From Bacteroidales bacterium (GTDB taxonomy: Bacteria; Bacteroidota; Bacteroidia; Bacteroidales; VadinHA17), in the NCBI GenBank assembly GCA_003501665.1, contig DNOQ01000252.1, positions 6,816 to 18,769 of the forward strand: 11,954 nt of DNA. Reading direction: 5' to 3'. Positions 1-7,051 of this stretch are shown piece by piece (positions within the stretch are counted from its first letter, which is position 1; each line of letters opens with the position of its first letter). The notes beneath the pieces are model-generated. The model saw only the letters and a list, made by a program, of their open reading frames with translations, searched no databases and was not told where the DNA came from. Position numbers and translations under genes: made by a program.

Positions 1-7
1 TGTTTCA

Positions 8-79
8 GTTGGCAGTTTGAGGAGCGAAGCGACGAAATCCCGGCAAAACCGTCGGGATGGCAGCAGGCTGTTGGCAGTT
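8..79. repeat. Short direct repeat flanking a GC-rich hairpin, non-coding
   Basis: The 10-mer GTTGGCAGTT occurs at 8-17 and again at 70-79. Between the copies lies an inverted repeat: ATCCCGGC (37-44) can pair with GTCGGGAT (51-58) around a 6-nt loop, with one G-T wobble. The segment is clearly more GC-rich than the rest of the intergenic DNA and holds no ORF. It lies just downstream of the minus-strand STAS gene. In that direction no T-run follows the stem, so it is not a classical terminator. It looks like a remnant of a small dispersed intergenic repeat. One copy cannot prove that. Confidence 0.4.
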
Positions 80-90
80 GGGTCGCTATT

Positions 91-429
91 TTAAAATCTG
101 AATGAACTGATACAATCATTCAGATTTTCGAAAATCTCGAAAATTGTATTGAGTTTAAGCGTTTCAAATAATTTGGATACTTCCGGTTCGGGAGAAGCAA
201 ATCTGAGTATCCCGAAGTTATTTTTTGCGGTTTTGCAGGCTGAAAGAAAACAGGCAAAACCGGTACTGTCGATATATTGAATGCCTTTGAGATCCAGAAT
301 TACCCGGGGATGAGAATTATCAAGAACTTTATTTATCTCATTCAAAAGATCCTCAGCGATCAAAGCATTTATTTTATCTGTATTGAATGTTATGATATCG
401 ATCCTGCCCTGCTTCTCAATATTGATCAT
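91..429 (-). CDS. STAS-domain protein, anti-sigma factor antagonist-like
   Basis: A 112-residue single-domain STAS protein of the SpoIIAA/RsbV type, a family that binds and releases anti-sigma or kinase partners in partner-switching and is controlled by phosphorylation at one Ser/Thr. The N-terminal strand (DIITFNTDKINAL), the central VILDLKGIQYIDSTGFACFL block and the LFETLKLNTIFEIF helix near the C-terminus follow the family order. The phosphorylation loop reads D54-S55-T56-G57, so the residue usually modified is Thr rather than Ser. The ATG directly abuts the stop codon of the upstream Hpt gene, with zero spacing, which implies one transcript and probable translational coupling. No kinase, phosphatase or sigma factor is visible in the window; any partner would lie left of position 1 or elsewhere. 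The family call is strong, the target unknown. Confidence 0.85.
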   Translation of the reverse strand: MINIEKQGRIDIITFNTDKINALIAEDLLNEINKVLDNSHPRVILDLKGIQYIDSTGFACFLSACKTAKNNFGILRFASPEPEVSKLFETLKLNTIFEIFENLNDCISSFRF

Positions 430-792
430 TTACTGATTCATTAGCCTGTTATTTACAAGATCATCAAGCTCTTTGACCGCTTCTCCGGTATCATGTGCAA
501 ACCTCTCGATATAGGATTCATATTTTTCAGGTTCGATACCTTCTTTAGCCTGAAGTTCAAAGGTCTTAAGAAGAGTTCCGAGTTCAGTCATTCCCATGAT
601 CAGTACAGATGATTTTGCCTTGTGAGCCAGTAATCCGAGTGAATTATAATCTTTTTTCCCGAGCAGAGTTTTCATTTCATCACTGATTTCAGAAACCTGG
701 TTCCTGAACATGTCAACCAGTTCCCTGATTATTCCGGTATCTCCGGCAGATACCGAATCAAGATATTCAGTATTTATAAACTTATAATCCAT
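430..792 (-). CDS. Hpt (histidine phosphotransfer) domain protein
   Basis: A small, all-helical stand-alone Hpt protein of 120 residues from the ATG at 792. Hpt proteins carry a phosphoryl group on a histidine between response-regulator receiver domains in multistep phosphorelays. The motif is LLAHKAKSSVLIMGMTEL, where the canonical form is AHxxKGxxxxxG. The phosphorylatable His is followed by K at +3 and a Gly ten residues on, with S in the usual G position after Lys. An in-frame TTG at 804 would add four residues (MSDP). I prefer the ATG because the residues before it are not conserved-looking and the ATG is a stronger start. The gene leads a two-gene unit with the STAS gene. No histidine kinase or receiver protein is in the window, so it is an orphan relay component here. 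Confidence 0.85.
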   Translation of the reverse strand: MDYKFINTEYLDSVSAGDTGIIRELVDMFRNQVSEISDEMKTLLGKKDYNSLGLLAHKAKSSVLIMGMTELGTLLKTFELQAKEGIEPEKYESYIERFAHDTGEAVKELDDLVNNRLMNQ

Positions 793-836
793 GGGATCAG
801 ACAATTTTAATCAAGTTTACCGATTTAAGAAAGGCA

Positions 837-844
837 CAAATATA
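837..844 (-). promoter_or_regulatory. Candidate Bacteroidota -7 element for the Hpt-STAS unit
   Basis: On the minus strand this reads TATATTTG, an exact match to the Bacteroidota -7 consensus TAnnTTTG. It lies about 45 nt upstream of the preferred Hpt ATG. A TTTG that could serve as the -33 element sits at 859-862, but only 14 nt away, shorter than the usual spacing of about 19 nt. The -7 box is plausible; the full promoter is not established. Confidence 0.4.
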
Positions 845-948
845 GAATATTTTTCTTCCAAACAGAATAACCATTTTTAATGATATATATCTATTTTTTT
901 ATAATAGGTAAATAAATGCTAAATTTATCGTGTGAAAAACTGCAATCT

Positions 949-3090
949 ATGAAGAGCTTATTAATTTCCCTTGGTGTTCTGCTATTTTTGAATTCACCAG
1001 TAACTGAGGCACAGACAAATGTTAAGATCCGCAAGAAAGATTTTAAGACCGTAAAAGAAGGTTTTAAAGAAGCATGGAGCCATGTATCTGCCGGCGATGA
1101 TTATTTCAAGGAGCGATCCATATGGTATGGAAGTGCTTATGATGAATACAGGCAGGCTATGGTATACAATAATGTTAATCCTGAACTGAACTATAAAACA
1201 GGTGTTGCAGCACTATATTCCGACAATAAGGAAGCGGCTGCAGATTTCCTTTTAAAGGCTCTGGGACAGGACAATGAGCTTACTGATGATATACTTCTTA
1301 TGACAGGCAGGGCCCTTCAGTATGCAGGCAGATACGATGAAGCAATAAACACTCTGAACGATTATCTGAACTCTGATGTGAGAAAAGCAAAGAATAACCT
1401 TTCTGATGCCGCGAAATACCTTCAGGAGTGTAACTCAGCCATTGAGTTGATTAAAGACACCCTGAGTGTAGAAATTCTTAATGTTGGAACAAATCTGAAC
1501 TCTTTTGCTGATGATTATTCACCTGCTTTTTCATCGGATTTCAACACCATCTTTTTTGCTACCCGACGTGAAATAAAACGATCGAGCATTTCTCTAACCG
1601 ACGGAAAATATGATGAGAATATTTTCCAGTCAAACCGTGTAAATGGTAACTGGAATATGGCATCTTCTGCAATTGGCCGGCTCAATACGGCATACTGTGA
1701 ATCACCACTCTACCTTGCACCATCGGGAGATGAACTGTATGTTTATACAGGTTATCAGAACGGAGGCGATATTAAATTATCAATCAAAGAGAAAGGAATT
1801 TGGAAATCGCCTGTATCTGCTCCGTTCAAAATCAATACAGGTGGGGCTGAAACTTCACTGACCTTTTCACCGTCGGGAAATGAGGTCTGGTTTGTAACTA
1901 CCAAAGGTAAAAACAGTCTGGGAGGGAAGGACATTTATTTCATCCGCAAAACTCCCAAATTCAAATGGTCCGGACCTCAGAATGCCGGGCCCAATATCAA
2001 TACTCCCTTCGATGAGGAATCTGTAAGGTTCTCGGAATATGGCGATACTCTGTGGTTCAGTTCGAGAGGACACAATACTATAGGCGGATATGATGTATTT
2101 TACAGTGTAAAGGATTCATCCGGGGGCTGGAGTAAAGCAGTTAATTGTGGTTACCCGGTAAATACACCCTGGGATGAGTTGTTCTTTAATCCCGATAAAA
2201 ATGAAAAAGGCGCCTTCTACCTGGTATCAAACCGTAAAGGAACTGCAGGCGGACTGGATATTTTTCATGGCAGAAACGTTCCGGTAAAGACTATTGTTCA
2301 GGGTGAACCGGTTCAGCTTCCGCCTGAACCTCCTGATACAATAATACATCGTGTAATAGTTGAAAGCCTCCCGGTTAAACCCGATACGGTCGTTGTTAAG
2401 GATACGGTTGTTGTGATCAGGGAGATAACACCAGCCCCGGTTCTTCTGCCTGAAGCCCCGAAAGAGATAGTTCTCTATCTCACCGGCAGGGTAAACGACT
2501 CTGAAACAGGCGATCCGGTTATGGCAAAAGTTGATGTAATTGATATTTCCAATGATATGGTCATTGGAACTACTGCCAGTTCAGATATGGATGGAAGTTA
2601 CAGGATTAAACTGCCTGCAAAAAAATCTTATATGATCGATTTCAGAGGTACCGGGTTCCTTTCCGATATGAAACGGATAGATATTCCTGAAAATTATTCC
2701 GCAGAATTCTATAGACTCGATATGCCTCTGGTTAAAGTGAAAGTTGGTAAAAAAGTTGTTCTGAACAATATTCTGTTCCAGACAGGCAAGGCAATACTTA
2801 CAGCCGGATCCTATACCGAGCTTGACCGTCTTGCAGGGATACTTCAGGAAAATTCGCTTATGAGAATCGAAATCTCGGGGCATACAGATAATACCGGGAG
2901 CCTGGGGCTGAATTCCAGATTATCGGAAGAGCGGGCAAAAGCGGTCGTTGATTATCTGATTCAGAAAGGTATCAGCTCCGAACGCCTCGAATTCAGGGGA
3001 TATGGACCTCAGCAACCAATTGCCGATAACACATCTGCAGAAGGCAGAGCACGGAACCGGAGAGTTGAATTTAAAATACTGGAGTTTTAA
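949..3090 (+). CDS. PorE-like envelope protein: TPR, PD40 propeller, carboxypeptidase-regulatory-like domain, OmpA
   Basis: A periplasmic/outer-membrane-associated protein of 713 residues from the ATG at 949. That start gives a textbook signal peptide (MKSLLISLGVLLFLN, cleavage near TEA-Q); an in-frame ATG at 916 adds 11 unlikely residues. Numbering from 916, the domains in order are: TPR-like helices about 50-180; five PD40/WD40-like blades about 196-450, with repeated SPSGxxxxF and GGxDIF patterns; a Pro/Val-rich linker about 455-518; a carboxypeptidase-regulatory-like beta domain about 520-605; and an OmpA C-terminal domain about 613-724. The OmpA domain keeps the peptidoglycan-binding signature (SGHTDNTGS, NSRLSEERAKAVVDYL, RARNRRVEF). 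This order matches PorE of the type IX secretion system, a peptidoglycan-anchoring component. Many Bacteroidota paralogues share it, so secretion involvement is inferred. No lipobox cysteine is present. The gcvT start follows 4 nt after the stop. Confidence 0.88.
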   Translation: MKSLLISLGVLLFLNSPVTEAQTNVKIRKKDFKTVKEGFKEAWSHVSAGDDYFKERSIWYGSAYDEYRQAMVYNNVNPELNYKTGVAALYSDNKEAAADFLLKALGQDNELTDDILLMTGRALQYAGRYDEAINTLNDYLNSDVRKAKNNLSDAAKYLQECNSAIELIKDTLSVEILNVGTNLNSFADDYSPAFSSDFNTIFFATRREIKRSSISLTDGKYDENIFQSNRVNGNWNMASSAIGRLNTAYCESPLYLAPSGDELYVYTGYQNGGDIKLSIKEKGIWKSPVSAPFKINTGGAETSLTFSPSGNEVWFVTTKGKNSLGGKDIYFIRKTPKFKWSGPQNAGPNINTPFDEESVRFSEYGDTLWFSSRGHNTIGGYDVFYSVKDSSGGWSKAVNCGYPVNTPWDELFFNPDKNEKGAFYLVSNRKGTAGGLDIFHGRNVPVKTIVQGEPVQLPPEPPDTIIHRVIVESLPVKPDTVVVKDTVVVIREITPAPVLLPEAPKEIVLYLTGRVNDSETGDPVMAKVDVIDISNDMVIGTTASSDMDGSYRIKLPAKKSYMIDFRGTGFLSDMKRIDIPENYSAEFYRLDMPLVKVKVGKKVVLNNILFQTGKAILTAGSYTELDRLAGILQENSLMRIEISGHTDNTGSLGLNSRLSEERAKAVVDYLIQKGISSERLEFRGYGPQQPIADNTSAEGRARNRRVEFKILEF

Positions 3091-3094
3091 GTGA

Positions 3095-4195
3095 ATGAAG
3101 AATACACCTTTTACCTCAGTTCACCTGGCAGCAGGAGCCAGAATGGTCCCATTTGCAGGTTACAATATGCCGGTGGAATATACCGGAATTAATTATGAAC
3201 ATATTAATGTAAGAGAAAAAGCCGGAGTATTTGATGTCTCCCACATGGGAGAGTTCTATGTTACCGGTCCCAATGCCTTCGATTTTCTTCAATATATAAC
3301 AACAAACGATGTGTCTGCTCTGTACGACGGGAAGGTACAGTATTCATGTTTTCCGAATGGAAGAGGTGGTATTGTTGATGATCTTCTTGTCTACAGATTC
3401 AACAGCGAAAAATACCTCCTGGTGGTAAACGCGGCAAATATTGACAAGGACTGGAACTGGTGTCTCATGCATGCCGGTGAATTCGGGATTGTTCCCGGAA
3501 GAGACCTTGTAAATTCTTCCGGTCAGATTGCTCAACTGGCAATCCAGGGTCCTCTGGCAATGGAAATAGCAGGAAAATTAACAAATAAACCCGTTAAAGA
3601 TATGGAGTATTACACATTAAGGGAAATGGAAATCGCGGGGATCAGAGATGCATTATTTTCAACCACGGGCTATACGGGAGCAGGAGGTTGTGAGATTTAT
3701 GTGAGAAATGAAGATGGCCTCCGGTTATGGAATGCTGTTTTCGATGCCGGAAAAGAATACGGGATTAAACCGGCAGGACTTGGAGCACGCGACACTTTAA
3801 GGCTTGAAATGGGCTATTGCCTCTACGGTAATGATATAAATGATCAAACCTCACCAATTGAAGCAGGGTTAGGCTGGATAACCAAATTCACCGGATCCAA
3901 GAACTTTGTCGACAAAGAGCTACTGTTGAAACAGAAAACCGAAGGAGTCGACAAAAGGCTGAAAGGGTTTGTTATGATAGACAGGGGAATACCCCGCCAG
4001 CATTATGAGATCGTCGATTCAACGGGAAAGGTGATAGGAGAGGTCACTTCGGGAACAATGTCGCCGATGCTGAAACAGGGGATAGGTATGGGATATCTTT
4101 CAAAAGGATTCTGGAAACCGGATACAGAGATCTTCATTCGTATAAGAAATAAAGATCTGAAAGCAAAGGTGGCAGATCCGCCATTTATTAAATAA
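3095..4195 (+). CDS. gcvT: Glycine cleavage system T protein (aminomethyltransferase)
   Basis: Aminomethyltransferase (EC 2.1.2.10) of the glycine cleavage complex. It takes the aminomethyl group carried on the lipoyl arm of GcvH, releases ammonia and forms 5,10-methylenetetrahydrofolate in the cytoplasm. At 366 residues it matches the usual length (about 360-375). Diagnostic blocks include the N-terminal VPFAGYNMPVEY, REKAGVFDVSHMGE, the folate-site GGIVDDLLVYR with the Asp95-Asp96 pair, TGYTGAGGCEIY, and GLGARDTLRLEMGYCLYGND followed by SPIEAGLGW. The C-terminal barrel ends with the typical GEVTSGTMSPMLKQGIGMGY. The start lies 4 nt after the upstream stop, with GGAG about 10 nt before the ATG. 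No gcvH, gcvP or lpd is nearby, so the complex is encoded at separate loci. Identity is secure. Confidence 0.97.
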   Translation: MKNTPFTSVHLAAGARMVPFAGYNMPVEYTGINYEHINVREKAGVFDVSHMGEFYVTGPNAFDFLQYITTNDVSALYDGKVQYSCFPNGRGGIVDDLLVYRFNSEKYLLVVNAANIDKDWNWCLMHAGEFGIVPGRDLVNSSGQIAQLAIQGPLAMEIAGKLTNKPVKDMEYYTLREMEIAGIRDALFSTTGYTGAGGCEIYVRNEDGLRLWNAVFDAGKEYGIKPAGLGARDTLRLEMGYCLYGNDINDQTSPIEAGLGWITKFTGSKNFVDKELLLKQKTEGVDKRLKGFVMIDRGIPRQHYEIVDSTGKVIGEVTSGTMSPMLKQGIGMGYLSKGFWKPDTEIFIRIRNKDLKAKVADPPFIK

Positions 4196-4215
4196 AGGCG
4201 TTAAGGCATTGCGGC

Positions 4216-4938
4216 ATGAATAAACGAAACCTTGAAACCTGTTTTTCGCCATTATTATTTGAACCTGATCTCCATACAGATTCCATTGTGGTGATCTTTG
4301 ATATTTTCCGGGCCACATCCTCAATGTGTACTGCTTTTGAACATGGTGCTCATTCAATAATTCCCGTGGCAGAAGTTGAAGAAGCCAGAGCTTATAAGGA
4401 ACGAGGTTTTCTGATTGCCGCTGAACGAGATGGTATTATTCTTGATTTTGCAGATTTCGGGAACTCTCCCTATAATTTTACCAGAGAAAAAGTTGAAGGT
4501 AAAACAATAATTTACAGCACTACAAACGGTACCGGAATTATCAAACTGGCATCTTCGGCCCGTTATATTGTAATAGGATCCTTCCTCAACATAACATCGC
4601 TTGCTGAATGGCTTTTTACTCAGGATAACAGTGTACTGTTATTTTGTGCAGGGTGGAAGAACAGGTTTAATCTGGAGGATACAGTTTGTGCCGGAGCTGT
4701 AGCCGAAAAACTTTTAAACAGTACCCTTTATTCTACAATCTGCGATTCGACACTGGCTGCCCTTGATCTCTGGTCAATGGCCAAAGATGATCTTCGCGGA
4801 TATATTGAAAAAGCTGCACATCGTACACGGTTAAAGAAGAATGGACTTGATGATTGCATAGATTTTTGCCTTACAGCCGACTATACAAGAAAGATCCCGG
4901 TAATAAAAAATAACATACTTGTCGGCGATATATTATAA
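4216..4938 (+). CDS. comB: ComB-family 2-phosphosulfolactate phosphatase
   Basis: A 240-residue member of the ComB family (EC 3.1.3.71 in methanogens). There it is a Mg-dependent phosphatase turning 2-phospho-3-sulfolactate into sulfolactate on the coenzyme M route. Family blocks are all present: VVIFDIFRATSSMCTAF near the N-terminus, the AERDG and DFGNSPYNF motifs, STTNGTGII, the GSFLNITSLAEWL helix and FCAGWKNRFNLEDTVCAGA. Length is typical. It starts 20 nt after gcvT and precedes the serine operon by 93 nt. No ComA (phosphosulfolactate synthase) or ComC lies in the window, and Bacteroidota do not make coenzyme M for methanogenesis. The physiological substrate may therefore be sulfolactate-related or another phosphorylated C3 acid. 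Family assignment is firm; exact substrate is not. Confidence 0.9.
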   Translation: MNKRNLETCFSPLLFEPDLHTDSIVVIFDIFRATSSMCTAFEHGAHSIIPVAEVEEARAYKERGFLIAAERDGIILDFADFGNSPYNFTREKVEGKTIIYSTTNGTGIIKLASSARYIVIGSFLNITSLAEWLFTQDNSVLLFCAGWKNRFNLEDTVCAGAVAEKLLNSTLYSTICDSTLAALDLWSMAKDDLRGYIEKAAHRTRLKKNGLDDCIDFCLTADYTRKIPVIKNNILVGDIL

Positions 4939-4961
4939 TCCAATAGTTTTACACCTGATTG

Positions 4962-4992
4962 GTTGATAAACATAACCCTTTTCTTATTTTTA
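4962..4992 (+). promoter_or_regulatory. Candidate promoter for the serC operon
   Basis: GTTG (4962-4965) and TATTTTTA (4985-4992) are separated by 19 nt. Each is one mismatch from the Bacteroidota -33 (TTTG) and -7 (TAnnTTTG) elements, and the spacing is as expected. Transcription would begin near 5000, leaving a leader of about 30 nt before the serC ATG. This fits the only sizeable gap (93 nt) on the plus strand between 3090 and 9997. The region is AT-rich, so a chance match is possible. Confidence 0.33.
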
Positions 4993-5031
4993 CGATTTAA
5001 TATTCCGAATTAACTATTTATTATATTAATC

Positions 5032-6102
5032 ATGAAAAAACACAACTTTTATGCAGGTCCTTCAATTCTGCCGCAATATACTATTGACAAAAGCATTGAA
5101 GGTATTAAAGATTTTGCCGGTACAGGATTGTCAGTCCTTGAGATCTCTCATCGGAGCAAAGAATTCATAGCATGCATGAATAATGCAATTTCACTTGTTA
5201 AAGAATTGCTCGAAGTACCTTCGGGTTACCAGGTAATATTTCTTGGGGGGGGTGCAAGCATGCAGTTTGCAATGGTGCCGATGAACCTGATGAACAGTAA
5301 ATCAGCCTATCTGGTAACAGGCGAGTGGGCTATGAAAGCATTCAGGGAAGCAAAAATATATGGTGAAGCTGTTGAGGTTGCTACCTCAAAAGATAAAAAC
5401 TTCAGCTATCTTCCAAAGAATTATACTGTGCCAGCCGATGCCGATTACTTTCACATCACGACAAATAATACAATTTTCGGGACAGAACTGAAAAAAGATC
5501 CGGATGTGACAGTACCTCTTGTTGCGGATATGTCGTCAGATATTTTCAGCCGCCCTGTGGATGTCTCGAAATACTCAATAATTTATGCCGGGGCCCAGAA
5601 GAACCTGGCTCCTGCCGGAGTGGCTGTGGTAATAATAAAAGAGGATGTATTGGGCAGAGTAAACCGGCCAATACCCACAATGCTCGATTACAGAACCCAT
5701 ATTAAGGCTGAATCGATGTTTAATACACCGCCGGTATTTGCAGTTTTTGCAGCGGAACAGACGCTTAAATGGCTCAAAGAACTTGGTGGCCTCAAAGTTA
5801 TGCAGAATAAAAATTTTGAGAAAGCTCAGTTGCTGTATGATGAAATAGACAGGAATAAATTATTTGTACCGACTGTTAAAGATCATGAAGATCGGTCAGT
5901 TATGAATATATGCTTCGTAATGGCTGATGAATACAAAGAGCTTGAACAGCCATTCCTCGATTTTGCCAAGTCGAAAGGTATGATAGGTATTGCCGGCCAC
6001 CGTTCAGTTGGTGGTTTCAGGGCATCGACTTATAATGCTCTGCCACGCGAAAGTGTTGAGGCACTTATCAATGCAATGAGAGAATTTGAAAAGGCTCACT
6101 AA
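5032..6102 (+). CDS. serC: Phosphoserine aminotransferase
   Basis: PLP-dependent phosphoserine aminotransferase (EC 2.6.1.52), converting 3-phosphohydroxypyruvate and glutamate to O-phosphoserine and 2-oxoglutarate. Homologues also act on the vitamin B6 precursor 3-hydroxy-4-phosphohydroxythreonine pathway. It is 356 residues, the normal length. The N-terminus HNFYAGPSILP, the SVLEISHRSKEF block, the LGGGASMQFAMVPMNL phosphate/PLP-contact region, and YAGAQKNLAPAGVAVV with the Schiff-base lysine at K190 are all diagnostic, as is GHRSVGGFRASTYNA near the C-terminus. It leads a co-directional run: serA starts 11 nt after its stop. A run of eight G residues (5245-5252) codes for the conserved LGGG and leaves the frame intact. 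Identity is secure. Confidence 0.97.
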   Translation: MKKHNFYAGPSILPQYTIDKSIEGIKDFAGTGLSVLEISHRSKEFIACMNNAISLVKELLEVPSGYQVIFLGGGASMQFAMVPMNLMNSKSAYLVTGEWAMKAFREAKIYGEAVEVATSKDKNFSYLPKNYTVPADADYFHITTNNTIFGTELKKDPDVTVPLVADMSSDIFSRPVDVSKYSIIYAGAQKNLAPAGVAVVIIKEDVLGRVNRPIPTMLDYRTHIKAESMFNTPPVFAVFAAEQTLKWLKELGGLKVMQNKNFEKAQLLYDEIDRNKLFVPTVKDHEDRSVMNICFVMADEYKELEQPFLDFAKSKGMIGIAGHRSVGGFRASTYNALPRESVEALINAMREFEKAH

Positions 6103-6113
6103 TATCAACAGAT

Positions 6114-7034
6114 ATGAAGATACTTGTTGCTACTGAAAAACCATTTGCAGCAATAGCTGTTAAACAGATCCGTGAACTCATCGAAACAGCAGGACATGAA
6201 CTTAGGTTACTTGAAAATTATACGGATAATTCCGGGCTTCTTTCGGCTGTCGGTGATGCAGATGCATTAATAGTGAGAAGCGATCTCGTAACAGCAGATG
6301 TGTTGGATGCTGCAAAGAAACTCAGGATAGTCGTCCGCGCCGGTGCAGGTTACGATAACCTTGACCTTCCGGCATGCTCCGCACATAATGTGGTTGCTAT
6401 GAATACTCCGGGGCAGAATTCCAATGCTGTTGCCGAACTTGCATTCGAAATGATGCTGTATCAGGCAAGGAACGGATTCGGAGGTAAAACAGGAACAGAA
6501 CTCAGAGGTAAGACACTGGGACTGCATGCTTTCGGGAATGTATCAAAATATATGACTGAGATTGCCGGAGGTTTTGGTATGATTGTCAGTGCATACGATC
6601 CTTTTGTAAGTGATGAAATTCTTGCCGGATACAGGGTCAAACCGTGTAAAACCCCTGAAGAACTCTATTCCACGTGCCAGTATGTGTCACTTCATCTGCC
6701 TGCAAACAATGCCACCATCAAATCCATCGGATATGACCTTTTAAACAGAATGCCGGCGGATGCAGTCCTTGTCAATACTGCGAGGAAAGAAGTAATCGAT
6801 GAAGAAGGACTTCTGAAAGTATTTTCGGAAAGATCCGATATTAAATACCTTTCGGATGTTGCACCTTCCGGCATGACAATATTTGAAGAAAAATTTCCGG
6901 GCAGATTTATCTTCACCGCAAAAAAAATGGGAGCACAAACCAAAGAAGCCAATATCAATGCAGGTGTTGCGGCTGCCAGACAGATAGTTGAATATTTTAA
7001 ATCAGGTAACGAAAAATTCAGGCTGAACAAATAG
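6114..7034 (+). CDS. serA: D-3-phosphoglycerate dehydrogenase, short Bacteroidota type
   Basis: A D-2-hydroxyacid dehydrogenase of 306 residues without a C-terminal ACT regulatory domain, next to serC and therefore most likely the first enzyme of serine synthesis (EC 1.1.1.95). Recognisable blocks are VRAGAGYDNLDL, NTPGQNSNAVAELAFEMML, the Rossmann segment around LGLHAFGNVSKY, an Asp after the second strand (AYDPF) favouring NAD, and LVNTARKEVIDEEGL with the substrate Arg at R224. The classical catalytic Glu (DVFxxEP) and His (TPH) are not there: the sequence reads DVAPSG and TAKKMGAQT, putting K270 in the His position. From memory, Bacteroides homologues carry the same KKMGAQT ending, so this looks like a family trait rather than decay. 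Lack of an ACT domain suggests no serine feedback of the E. coli kind. Confidence 0.92.
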   Translation: MKILVATEKPFAAIAVKQIRELIETAGHELRLLENYTDNSGLLSAVGDADALIVRSDLVTADVLDAAKKLRIVVRAGAGYDNLDLPACSAHNVVAMNTPGQNSNAVAELAFEMMLYQARNGFGGKTGTELRGKTLGLHAFGNVSKYMTEIAGGFGMIVSAYDPFVSDEILAGYRVKPCKTPEELYSTCQYVSLHLPANNATIKSIGYDLLNRMPADAVLVNTARKEVIDEEGLLKVFSERSDIKYLSDVAPSGMTIFEEKFPGRFIFTAKKMGAQTKEANINAGVAAARQIVEYFKSGNEKFRLNK

Positions 7035-7051
7035 TTAATTAGTAGTAATTA

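Noticed and set aside
890..927. Promoter for the PorE-like gene (TTTT at 897-900, 19 nt, TAAATTTA at 920-927)
   Set aside because: Each box has a mismatch and the tract is nearly all A/T, so it cannot be separated from chance. It would at least agree with the 949 start.
2581..2883. A 100-codon minus-strand frame within the PorE-like gene
   Set aside because: It is fully contained in the regulatory-like/OmpA coding region and its product shows no recognisable pattern; a shadow of the real frame.
4940..4962. CCAAT/ATTGG inverted repeat after comB
   Set aside because: Only a 5-bp stem with a 13-nt loop and no following T-run; expected by chance in AT-rich DNA.
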